A stretch of DNA of 7,265 nt from Mobilicoccus sp032100225. GTDB taxonomy: Bacteria > Actinomycetota > Actinomycetes > Actinomycetales > Dermatophilaceae. Positions within the stretch are counted from its first letter, which is position 1. Each line of letters starts with the position of its first letter. The position numbers were made by a program, and so were the translations under genes. The notes under the pieces were generated by a model, which did no database searches, had not been told where the DNA came from, and was given only the letters and a program-made list of their open reading frames with translations. Location of the stretch: the NCBI GenBank assembly GCA_032100225.1, contig DAMDJY010000166.1, forward strand, positions 1-7,265. The letters are read 5' to 3'. Positions 1 through 6,529 of the stretch are shown one piece after another.

Positions 1-37
1 GCATCGCGCGCGAATCGTCGATCACCAGTGCACGCAT
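1..37 (-). CDS. Response regulator receiver protein, N-terminal fragment (runs off left edge)
   Basis: Read on the minus strand from the ATG at 37-35, the only visible residues are MRALVIDDSRAM, after which the gene leaves the window. This is the typical opening of a CheY-like receiver domain: a hydrophobic first beta strand (ALVI) followed by the acidic pair DD (residues 7-8). In characterised receivers this pair binds the magnesium needed to phosphorylate a downstream aspartate. A Shine-Dalgarno core GAGGA sits at 47-43, five bases before the ATG, which supports the start. Whether it is a stand-alone CheY-type protein or carries an output domain cannot be seen. It is divergent from the transporter remnant at 283, so the two may share the 245-bp intergenic region. 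Only 12 codons are visible, so the family call rests on a short but characteristic motif. Confidence 0.6.
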   Translation of the reverse strand, partial: MRALVIDDSRAM

Positions 38-124
38 CGTCGTCCTCGCTGCTCGGGTCGTGAGGCCCGGTTGGGGGGGCCAGGGTCGCCTTGTCGACGG
101 CGGCCCGGTCTGTCCGCCCCCACC

Positions 125-145
125 GTGGGTGGAGGCCACACCCAC
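125..145. repeat. 7-bp inverted repeat with 7-nt spacer in divergent intergenic region
   Basis: The arms GTGGGTG (125-131) and CACCCAC (139-145) are perfect reverse complements around the spacer GAGGCCA. The element lies in the 245-bp space between the divergent response regulator (start at 37) and the transporter remnant (start at 283). A competing smaller hairpin, CCACC-GTG-GGTGG (120-132), shares the left arm. No T-tract follows on either strand, so it does not look like an intrinsic terminator. It could be a repressor-type operator or chance in GC-rich DNA. I saw no convincing -10/-35 pair elsewhere in 38-282. Confidence 0.35.
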
Positions 146-270
146 TCATCGGCGAGGGCGCTGCCTTCTCAAGCGGTCCCGTGCAACTGGGATGAGGCCG
201 TCTCTTCCCGAGGGCGATCTGTCAGGAATGCCCGCACGCGCCAACGACCGGTGGCAGAGGTCGGCGTCGT

Positions 271-275
271 TGGAG
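271..275 (+). promoter_or_regulatory. Putative ribosome binding site for the transporter remnant
   Basis: TGGAG lies seven bases before the GTG at 283. This GTG is the only ATG or GTG in this frame between the upstream in-frame TGA at 193-195 and the first membrane segment, so the site and start support each other. A separate ATG at 228 is in another frame and leads into residues without transporter character. Confidence 0.45.
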
Positions 276-282
276 TCGCCGC

Positions 283-1348
283 GTGCCCTCCTCGCGGCAG
301 TTGCGTCGCCTCGTGCCCGGTTTCATCGCTGTGGCACTCGTGTGCCGCACGCCGATCACGAGCGTGCCGCCTGCGCTCGGCGCCGTCCGCAGCGGGCTCG
401 ACCTCAGCCCGACGCTCGCCGGTCTGACCACCACGTTGCCCCTGCTCTGCTTCGGCATCATGGCGTTCGCGACGCCGTGGCTCGTGGCCCGATGGGGCAC
501 CGAGCGGACCACGCTGGTGGCCCTCGTCGTGGCAGGTGTGGGGATCCTCACCCGCAGCGCGCCCACGGTCGGCACCTTCTACCTCGGCGCCACGCTCATG
601 GGAGCGGGCATCGCCATCCTCAACGTCGTGCTCCCGGCGATCGTGCGCAGCCGCTTTCCGCAGCAGGTGCCGCGCATGACGAGCACCTACACCGTGTGCA
701 TGATCTTCGGGGCCTCCGTGGCATCGGCCGCGACTGCGCCCCTGCTCACCGCGGGAGTCGGTTGGCCTGCGACTCTGGGCATCTGGGCGATACCGGTGAT
801 CCTCGCGCTCGTGATGTGGGCTGCCGCCGCCCGCAAGATCGCCGCCCATCCCACGGGCGGGCACGCCGCACCGCCTCAGGCGCCGAGCGGCCTCGCCCAC
901 GTCGTCCGCCTCCCCCGCACCTGGTTCACGGCCGTGTTCATGGGCAATGGGGATTCCCGGCAGCTTCTTCGGCCCCCACATGGCGACACACCGGCGGGCA
1001 CCCCTCGTGATGGGCGTGTTCTTTGCGATCTACGCCCTCGGCATCGCGGCACTGCTTACCGGGCCGGTGCTCGCCACGGTCGGGGTCGTCATCGCCGGAT
1101 TCGGCCAGGGCGCAGGGATCGCCATCGCCCTCACCTTCATCGCCCGCCAACGCGACCCCCATGATGTGCCGGCCGTCTCCGCCTTCGCCCAGGGACGCGG
1201 ATTCCTCATCGCCGCAGTCGGACCCGTCCTCGCCGGCGCCCTCTTCGAAAGCACCCACGCATGGACCGCACCCATCCTCGTCCTGCTCGGCTTCACCTTC
1301 GTCCAAACCGCCTCGGGCCTCGTCCTGGCCCGCACCCCCACGTCGTGA
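283..1348 (+). pseudogene. CynX/NimT-type MFS transporter, disrupted by internal deletion and frameshift
   Basis: Two adjacent frames together give most of a 12-helix major facilitator of the CynX/NimT (cyanate / 2-nitroimidazole efflux) type. The first part (GTG at 283 to about 942) holds helices 1-6. It carries the helix-1 signature CRTPITSVPP (residues 21-30), close to the N/L-R-P-x-I-T-S-V-x-P pattern of this family, and the helix-4 pattern GAGIAILNVVLPAIVRSRFP (108-126, overlapping). It breaks off at the start of helix 7 (WFTAVFMG, 214-221). The second part, in the next frame from about 950, resumes at the end of helix 8 (GIPGSFFGPHMA) and includes helices 9-12, with GFGQGAGIAIALTFI and AQGRGFLIAAVGPVLAGALF, ending at TGA 1346-1348. 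Together they give about 355 residues against roughly 390-410 in the family, so most of helices 7-8 is missing. As sequenced it should not make a working transporter. The substrate of an intact ancestor is unknown. Confidence 0.85.
940..955 (+). other. Deletion/frameshift junction inside the transporter gene
   Basis: Coding sense moves from frame 1 to frame 2 here. The pentamer ATGGG occurs twice, at 940-944 and 947-951, flanking the likely joining point. The missing family segment is about 35 residues, and the frame change requires the lost length to be a multiple of three plus two bases. Slippage between short repeats, or an assembly collapse, could produce it. Confidence 0.7.
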
Positions 1349-1383
1349 CACACGCCTGATTCGCGGGACTGGCGCCGTGGGTG

Positions 1384-1412
1384 ACGACCGAAAGTCGTGA
1401 CCTCGGACCGAG
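1384..1412. repeat. Two short inverted repeats upstream of the hydrolase
   Basis: ACGAC-CGAAA-GTCGT (1384-1398) is a perfect 5-bp stem with a 5-base loop. CTCGG-A-CCGAG (1402-1412) is a near-continuous 11-bp palindrome. Both lie in the 85-bp gap between the end of the transporter remnant (1348) and the hydrolase start (1434). Neither is followed by a T-run, so termination is not supported. An operator or RNA fold is possible, but chance is a serious alternative at this GC content. Confidence 0.25.
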
Positions 1413-1433
1413 CCACCCGTGTGACCTGCAGGG

Positions 1434-2255
1434 ATGGCAGGTGGGGTGAAGGTCGAGTCGTCGTCCACGCCCGACACCGGCCGTAGGGTGCGTGGTGTGA
1501 CCGGTCGACCGCTCCTCGTTCTGCTGCACGGCACCCGTTTCGATGCGCGTGAGTGGGACGGCTACGCCGAGCGCATCCCCGAGGCCGACCTCGTGTGCGT
1601 CGATCTGCCCGGTCACGGCTCGCGGGCGGGTGAACCGTGGACGACGGACGGCATCGAACGAGCCGTCGACGACGCGATCGTTGCCCATGTGCCAGACTCG
1701 ACGCCGCTCTGCCCTGGCGGGGCAACGGGTCGGCCCGTGATCCTCGCCGGCCATAGCCTCGGCGGATATGTCGCGGCGCGGCTCGCGGCGCAGCGGCCCC
1801 ACGCGTATGCGGCAGTCGTGACGATCGGGGCTGCGGCCGATCCGACGCGCCACCCGGTGCTGCTGCACCTCTACTCCGACTTCTCCCGAGTGCTGCAGCT
1901 CGTGGGGCCCGCGCGGATGGCGGGCGTGGCCAACCGCATCATGGGCACCCTCGGCGCCGACGCGACCCGCCTTCCCGACGACACCGGTTATGCCGTGCTG
2001 CCCGACGCGTGGGCCGACATCGCGGAGCATGCCGGCATCCACGAGATCGCCGAGATCGACTGCCCGGTCTGGATCGTCGCCGGGGCCTTCGATCAGCTGG
2101 GCATCGATTCACGTGCGTACGCCGCTGCTGCCCGTGACGGCCACCGCCGCCTCATTCCGCGCGCCACGCACCTCGCCCCGATCACCCATCCCGAGCAGGT
2201 CGCGGCCGTCCTGCGCGAGGCCGTCCTCGACGTCCTCGGCACTCCGGCCAAGTAA
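1434..2255 (+). CDS. Alpha/beta hydrolase
   Basis: A 273-residue alpha/beta hydrolase-fold protein, probably a cytoplasmic esterase or related hydrolase; no signal peptide or membrane segment is visible. Numbering is from the ATG at 1434. The oxyanion-hole strand is LLVLLHGTRF (27-36). The strand VCVDLPGHG (54-62) precedes the cap. The nucleophile elbow is GHSLGG (106-111) with Ser108. The acid is probably Asp220 in IVAGAFDQLG, and the base is His246 in RATHLAPITHPEQV. The triad is therefore complete. The substrate cannot be inferred. The start is uncertain: the ATG at 1434 has GCAGGG directly against it, which is poor spacing. An in-frame GTG at 1497 has AGGGTG six bases upstream and would give a compact 252-residue protein starting MTGRPLLVLL. 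GTG codons at 1446 and 1488 are also possible. It converges on the flavoprotein with 40 bp between stop codons. Confidence 0.85.
   Translation: MAGGVKVESSSTPDTGRRVRGVTGRPLLVLLHGTRFDAREWDGYAERIPEADLVCVDLPGHGSRAGEPWTTDGIERAVDDAIVAHVPDSTPLCPGGATGRPVILAGHSLGGYVAARLAAQRPHAYAAVVTIGAAADPTRHPVLLHLYSDFSRVLQLVGPARMAGVANRIMGTLGADATRLPDDTGYAVLPDAWADIAEHAGIHEIAEIDCPVWIVAGAFDQLGIDSRAYAAAARDGHRRLIPRATHLAPITHPEQVAAVLREAVLDVLGTPAK
1485..1490 (+). promoter_or_regulatory. Possible ribosome binding site favouring the internal GTG start at 1497
   Basis: AGGGTG sits six bases before an in-frame GTG at 1497. The residues upstream of that GTG are not part of the hydrolase fold, so this site may mark the true start of the alpha/beta hydrolase. 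Confidence 0.35.
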
Positions 2256-2295
2256 TACCTCCAGCCACAGAGGCGTCGAGGCCGCGGCCCGTCGA

Positions 2296-3948
2296 TCAGC
2301 GGGTGGCAGCGGCCATGGCTCGTCCGGCGNNNNNNNNNNGAAGAGGCAACCGCCGAGAAAGGTCCCTTCGAGGGCGTTGTACCCCATCATCCCGCCACCG
2401 CCGAAGCCGCTGACCTCGCCGGCGGCATACAGGCCGGGCACCGGGGTGCCGTCGTGACGCAGGCAGCGACCCTCGAGGTCGGTCTCGATGCCACCCAACG
2501 TCTTTCGGGTCAACACGTGGAGGCGGACGGCGATCAGAGGACCGTTGTTCGGGTCGAGAAAACGGTGGGGAGCGGCCGTGCGCATGATGCGGTCGCCGCG
2601 GTGGGTGCGGTGGCCGCGCACGAAGGTGAGTTGCGCGTCCTTGCTGAACGGGTTGTCGAGCTCACGGTCCCGCGCCTCGATGAGGTGGCGCAGACGGGCT
2701 TCGTCGATGTGGCCGCGTCCGTCGGGGCCGGGTTCGAGACGGTTCATGCCCGCGACCAGCGTGGCGAGGTCGTCGGCGACGACGAAGTCTTCGCAGTGCT
2801 CCTTGAAGGCCTCGACCGGTCCGGGAGCACCCTTGGCGCCGAGGCGGGAGGCGAGCAGACGCATGTCCTTGCCCGTGAGGTCGGGGTTCTGCTCCGATCC
2901 CGAGAGGGCGAACTCCTTCTCGATGACCTTCTGGGTGAGCACGAACCAGCTGTGGTCGAACCCCGTCGTGCGCAGGTGACGCAGCGTTCCGAGGGTGTCG
3001 AACCCCGGATAGCAGGGGGCGGGAAGGCGGTTGCCTGCGCCGTCGAGCCACAGGCTGGTGGGGCCGGGCAGGATGCGGATGCCGTGACTCGGCCAGATCG
3101 GGTCCCAGTTGCGAATGCCTTCGACGTAGTGCCACATGCGGTCGGGGTTGATGATGCGGCCCCCCGCGTCGACGGTGATGCCGAGCATCCGGCCGTCGAC
3201 GTGCGCGGGAACACCGGTGATCATGCGCTGCGGCGGGGTACCGAGTCGCGCGGGCCAGGCGCGGCGGACGAGGTCGTGGTCGCCGCCGATGCCGCCCGAG
3301 CTGACGAGGACGACCTGGGCGTGCAGCTCGACCGCAGAGATCACCTCACGCGAGGTGGATGCGCCGCGGGGGGCCGCGTCGGGCGCGAGGACCGAGCATC
3401 GCACTCCGGTGACCACCCCGGCCTCCGTGATCAGGGAGTCCACGCGGTGCCGGTACGCGACGGCGATCCGCCCGGCGTGTTCGTGCTCGACAACGCGCTG
3501 GATGAAGGGGGCGAGCACGCCCGGACCTGTCCCCCACGTGATGTGAAAGCGGGGCACGGAGTTGCCGCGGCCGTCGCCGCGCTCGGCCCACCCGACGATG
3601 GGGAGAATCCGAACTCCCATGTCGTGCAGCCAGGCTCGCTTGGGGCCGTGGGCGAAGTCGAGGTACGCCTCCGCCCAGCGGCGCGGCCAGTAGTCCTCGG
3701 GGCGGTCAAACGCAGCGCTGCCCATCCAGTCCTGACGCGCGAGGTCGAGGGAGTCGTGGATGCCCAGGCGGCGTTGCTCGGGGTGAGTCGACGAGGAACA
3801 GCCCGCCCAGCGACCAGTGGGCCTGACCGCCGAGGGACTGCGGCCCTTCCTGCTCGACGACGAGCACACGCCGCCCGGCATCGGCCGCCTCGGTTGCGGC
3901 CACCAGCCCGGCGAGCCCGGCCCCGACTACGATGATGTCGGCGTCCAT
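2296..3948 (-). CDS. FAD-binding dehydrogenase (fumarate reductase / ketosteroid dehydrogenase-like flavoprotein), frameshifted and gapped as sequenced
   Basis: A flavoprotein of about 550 residues once two faults are repaired, the usual length for its family (FAD-binding domain of fumarate reductase/succinate dehydrogenase type; actinobacterial FAD-binding dehydrogenases distantly like 3-ketosteroid-delta-1-dehydrogenase). The N-terminus MDADIIVVGAGLAGLVAA has the Rossmann GxGxxG (Gly9, 11, 14) with Glu32 at the end of the second strand, then SLGGQAHWSLGGLFLVDS. After the frameshift, family blocks continue: RRWAEAYLDFAHG, GNSVPRFHITWGTGPGV, SSGGIGGDHDLVRR, HVDGRMLGI, MWHYVEGIRNW, SGSEQNPDLTGK, and the C-terminal FAD-contact region TRKTLGG ... 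GLYAAGEVSGFGGGGMMGYN and LEGTFLGGCLF. It ends AGRAMAAATR-TGA. The start is ATG 3948, six bases after GAGGGG; ATG 3954 (adding MH) is also possible. Likely cytoplasmic redox chemistry on an unknown, perhaps cyclic or steroid-like, substrate. The lesions may be sequencing faults, so I keep it as a gene. Confidence 0.85.
2330..2339. other. Assembly gap (10 N) inside the flavoprotein C-terminus
   Basis: Ten consecutive N. On the minus strand the coding frame before the gap (GGCLF, Phe codon 2342-2340) and after it (AGRAMAAATR then TGA at 2298-2296) are out of step if the gap is exactly ten bases. Eleven bases would restore one frame and leave room for four residues, the spacing I expect in this family for F-S-G-R-x-A-G-R-A. 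The N count is therefore probably a placeholder. Confidence 0.95.
3780..3783 (-). other. Single-base frameshift in a G4/C4 run of the flavoprotein gene
   Basis: On the minus strand the codons for LFLVDSP (ending with CCC at 3783-3781) are followed by one extra C, after which the family sequence continues as EQRRLGIHDSL from the GAG at 3779. Removing one base of the four-base run joins the two halves exactly at S-P-E-Q-R-R-L-G. A homopolymer miscall is the simplest explanation; a true recent mutation is the alternative. Confidence 0.85.
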
Positions 3949-3954
3949 GTGCAT

Positions 3955-3964
3955 CCCCTCTCCC
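3955..3964 (-). promoter_or_regulatory. Ribosome binding site of the flavoprotein gene
   Basis: On the minus strand GGGAGAGGGG precedes two in-frame ATGs. The GAGGGG part is six bases from ATG 3948; the GGGAG part is five bases from ATG 3954. The first gives a protein starting MDADIIVVG, a typical length ahead of the FAD-binding strand. No clear promoter was seen in the 139 bp between this gene and GH65. Confidence 0.5.
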
Positions 3965-4087
3965 TGGCTGCGACCGTCTCGAGTCATGCCGCGCAGCTAC
4001 GCCCATCCTGATGCCGATGCGTGTCGAATCGTCACGAGGGATAACACAGGATTCGGCGACACCTCGAGCGGGGCTGTCGACGCCTCG

Positions 4088-6487
4088 TCAGGCGGGTGCG
4101 CGTCCTGCAGGTTGGGTCGGTTCAGGACGAAGGGGGCTCGGCTCGCGCAGCGGGACGGTGACCGGGGCATCGACAGCCACGGTCACGCGCTCACCGTCGA
4201 TGACGACGTCCATCGACCCACCGCCGCACGGCAGCGACAACGTCGTCCCGTCACGCGTGGTCTCGACACGCAGCACGGTGTCGCGCCACCGCACCTGATA
4301 CCTTGTGCGACTCAACGACGACGGCAGGTGAGGCGCGAGTTCGAGCACCTCGTGGTCCTCACGCAATCCACCGAGACCCGCGGTGAACGCGAACCACGCC
4401 CCCGCGACCGACGCCATGTGCAGCCCTTGAGCCGCGTTGTCGTGCAGATCCCGCAGGTCGACGAACGCCGCCTCCCGCAGGTACCGCAGCGCCAGATCGA
4501 CGTGGTCGGCTGCCGCACACGCGACCGCCTGCACCGCCGCCGACAGCGACGAGTCCCGCACGGTGCGCGCCTCGTAGTACTCGACGTCGCGGGCGATCTG
4601 CTCGGGCGTGAACGCGTCGCGGCACCACCAGATGGCCTGCACGAGGTCGGCCTGCTTGAGCACCTGACGCCGGTAGATGAGGGCATAGTGCGAGTTCTCT
4701 TGCACCGGATAGTGATCGCGGCGCTCCTCGAACGGCCACTCGCGGTAGCTCGTGAAGTGCGCGTTGGCGGGATGCACTCCCAGCACGTCGTCGAAGGGGA
4801 TGTGGATGTGGTCGGCCGTCTCGGCCCACCGGTCGATCTCGGCGCCGGTGACCCCGAGGTCGGCGGCTCCCTGCGGGTCATCCCGGCACGCATCGATCGT
4901 CACGCGCAGATTGCGTCGCGCCATCAGATTGGTGAACACGTTGTCGTCGACGACCCCGGTGTACTCGTCGGGGCCGGTCATCCCGAAGAAGTGGTACTCG
5001 CCGCCTGAGTCGCGAGCGGCCATCGACGCCCACAGCCGCGCCGTCTCCACGAGGACGCCGAGGCAGCCGACAGCCTCCAGCGGCTGGCCCGTCACGTTGG
5101 TCCAGTGGTCGAACGCGCGGGCGATGTCCGCGTTGACGTGCATCGCGGCCGTGCTCGCCGGCCAGTACGCCGACACCTCGTGACCGCTGATGGTGCGCCA
5201 CGGAAAACTCACGCCCTCCAGGCCGAGCACCTCCGCCCGGCCGCGCGCCTCCTCGATGACCCCGGAGCGCCACCTCAGCAACCGCGCCGCCGACTCGGGG
5301 CGCAGCAGCGTCAACGCGGGGAGCACGAATCCCTCGATGTCCCAGAAGGTGTGCCCGCTGTAGCCCGACCCCGTCAGGCCCTTGGCGCCGATAGGCGCGT
5401 CGTCGATGCACGCGGCAGAGCAGTGCAGTTGGAACAGTTGGTACCGCAACGCCAACTGAAGCTCGTCGTCCCCGTCGAGCTCGACATCGCAGTCACGCCA
5501 GAAATCGTCCAGATGCGCCCGCTGCGCAGACTCCAGCGCCTCGAACCCGCGCGTGCGCCGACCCTGCAGGGCCGCCAGCGCGTGTTCGCACAGCGACTCC
5601 GCTGCCGTCTGCGGACTCGACTCCACCTCGACCGCGGGTGCGCGCACGTGCGCCATGAACTTGACGATGACGAGCCGATCCCCCGGCTCCAGATCGATGC
5701 TCACCGTCGTGGAGATGCGCTCGTCCTCCACCTGGGTCGCGACCTCGGGCGTGAACTCGGCGTCGGCGCTGAGGTCTTCGGAGCCCTCAGCTCGCTCGAC
5801 GGTGACGTCGTGACCCACGGCGGCGGCGACAGCGATACCGGTGCGCGTGGTGCGGTGGGCGAACACACCTCCGCCGTCGACGATGCGGGCGGGCGCGAAC
5901 ACGTCGAAGGGGCGATCGAGGGCGGCTCCGACGCGGGGGTCGTCGCTCTCGACCTCGGGCGGGGTGGCGTTGACGACGAGTCCGGAGCGCACGACCACCC
6001 GGGCCGGCTGCTCCAGCGCGGTCAGTTCGCAGCGGGTGGCCGACACCGACCTGTCGACGAGCGACACGAGTCGCCGCGTCCGCAGCCGCATCCGCGCACC
6101 GCCGGTGACGCTGAACTCCGACTCTCGATCCACGACGCCGGCGCGCAGATCGAGGGCGCGTTCGTGGTGGTGCAGTTCGCAGGTGCGCACGTCGAAGGGG
6201 ATCCCGTCGACCTCCAGACGGATCGGCGTCCCGTCGGCGACGGCCACCAGGGCCTCACCGTGCTCGGGGTGGCCGTACCCGCCCTCGGGGTAGCTCAGCG
6301 GGTGGGTCTCGAAGACGCCCGACATGAACGTGCCCGGTGAGTGCGCGGGGTCGATCTCCTCCAACGCCCCGCGCGTGCCGACACACCCGTTGACCAGCGC
6401 GAACACCGACTCGGTGACACCGAGGGAATCCAGGTCCAGGCGCGTTTCACGCAGGCGCCAGGGGTCGTCGTACTCGAATTCGCGCAT
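4088..6487 (-). CDS. Glycoside hydrolase family 65 protein (alpha-glucobiose phosphorylase or hydrolase)
   Basis: A complete 799-residue GH65 enzyme with three regions in family order: an N-terminal beta-sandwich (about 1-290, opening DPWRLRETRLDLDSLGVTES), an (alpha/alpha)6 catalytic barrel (about 320-705), and a C-terminal beta-sheet domain (about 710-780). Motifs seen: SGHTFWDIEGFVLP (377-390), SFPWRTISGHE (427-437), and TGPDEYTGVVDDNVFTN (504-520), in which Glu508 matches the family's general acid. LKQAD (610-614) holds the Lys-Gln pair conserved near the glucose site. DSSLS (645-649) and GLHMAS (688-693) correspond to loops that hold phosphate in characterised phosphorylases and look intact. 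Known members act on trehalose, maltose, kojibiose or nigerose; which one is not decidable here. The product would be glucose with glucose or beta-glucose 1-phosphate. No signal peptide, so cytoplasmic. The usual neighbour beta-phosphoglucomutase is not in the window. The start at 6487 is chosen over an upstream TTG (6520) because of its well-placed ribosome site. Confidence 0.93.
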   Translation of the reverse strand: MREFEYDDPWRLRETRLDLDSLGVTESVFALVNGCVGTRGALEEIDPAHSPGTFMSGVFETHPLSYPEGGYGHPEHGEALVAVADGTPIRLEVDGIPFDVRTCELHHHERALDLRAGVVDRESEFSVTGGARMRLRTRRLVSLVDRSVSATRCELTALEQPARVVVRSGLVVNATPPEVESDDPRVGAALDRPFDVFAPARIVDGGGVFAHRTTRTGIAVAAAVGHDVTVERAEGSEDLSADAEFTPEVATQVEDERISTTVSIDLEPGDRLVIVKFMAHVRAPAVEVESSPQTAAESLCEHALAALQGRRTRGFEALESAQRAHLDDFWRDCDVELDGDDELQLALRYQLFQLHCSAACIDDAPIGAKGLTGSGYSGHTFWDIEGFVLPALTLLRPESAARLLRWRSGVIEEARGRAEVLGLEGVSFPWRTISGHEVSAYWPASTAAMHVNADIARAFDHWTNVTGQPLEAVGCLGVLVETARLWASMAARDSGGEYHFFGMTGPDEYTGVVDDNVFTNLMARRNLRVTIDACRDDPQGAADLGVTGAEIDRWAETADHIHIPFDDVLGVHPANAHFTSYREWPFEERRDHYPVQENSHYALIYRRQVLKQADLVQAIWWCRDAFTPEQIARDVEYYEARTVRDSSLSAAVQAVACAAADHVDLALRYLREAAFVDLRDLHDNAAQGLHMASVAGAWFAFTAGLGGLREDHEVLELAPHLPSSLSRTRYQVRWRDTVLRVETTRDGTTLSLPCGGGSMDVVIDGERVTVAVDAPVTVPLREPSPLRPEPTQPAGRAPA

Positions 6488-6494
6488 CAGGGTG

Positions 6495-6501
6495 TCCTCA
6501 C
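6495..6501 (-). promoter_or_regulatory. Ribosome binding site deciding the GH65 start
   Basis: On the minus strand GTGAGGA occupies 6501-6495, seven bases before the ATG at 6487. The longer alternative begins with TTG at 6520 and adds MGERPRSEDTL, residues outside the conserved domain and without a comparable site. The ATG start leaves a 42-bp gap to the ABC ATPase stop. Confidence 0.6.
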
Positions 6502-6508
6502 TTCTGGG

Positions 6509-6523
6509 GCGTTCCCCCAACGC
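6509..6523. repeat. Perfect inverted repeat between ABC ATPase and GH65 genes
   Basis: GCGTT-CCCCC-AACGC on the plus strand is a 5-bp perfect inverted repeat around five C. An overlapping alternative stem is TGGGG-CGTTC-CCCCA (6505-6519). It falls six bases after the ATPase stop codon (in its transcription direction) and just upstream of the GH65 ribosome site. There is no T-run, so it is a poor intrinsic terminator. A regulator-binding site for GH65 is conceivable. Confidence 0.35.
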
Positions 6524-6529
6524 TACGTT

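Noticed and set aside
64..81. GGCCC/GGGCC hairpin near the left edge
   Set aside because: A five-pair GC-only stem around a G-run with an eight-base loop is expected by chance here; no further support.
60..1010. A 316-codon plus-strand open frame overlapping the transporter
   Set aside because: It is rich in Arg, His and Pro and lacks hydrophobic helices, while the overlapping frame from 283 gives clean membrane segments and family signatures.
2256..2295. Possible bidirectional terminator between the convergent hydrolase and flavoprotein (CCTC/GAGG stem and the palindrome GGCCGCGGCC at 2280-2289)
   Set aside because: The stem is only four base pairs with an eight-base loop, and neither element has a T-run on either strand.
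2454..3935. A 493-codon open frame on the plus strand opposite the flavoprotein
   Set aside because: It is the antisense shadow of a gene with clear family motifs on the minus strand. Its translation is Arg/Gly/Val/Asp-rich with no recognisable domain, as expected in high-GC DNA.
4041..4046. Candidate -10 element TGTTAT (minus strand) upstream of the flavoprotein
   Set aside because: It matches four of six consensus bases and has no acceptable -35 at the right distance, so it is not reported as a promoter.
3932..5008. A 358-codon plus-strand open frame spanning the flavoprotein start and GH65 3' half
   Set aside because: It crosses an intergenic region and is antisense to two motif-supported genes; no recognisable protein family.
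5105..6340. A 411-codon open frame on the plus strand opposite GH65
   Set aside because: Same reason: it mirrors GH65 codons, has biased composition and no domain or convincing ribosome site.
6518..6520. TTG start for a longer GH65 protein
   Set aside because: TTG is a rare start, no properly spaced ribosome site precedes it, and the added eleven residues lie outside the conserved domain.
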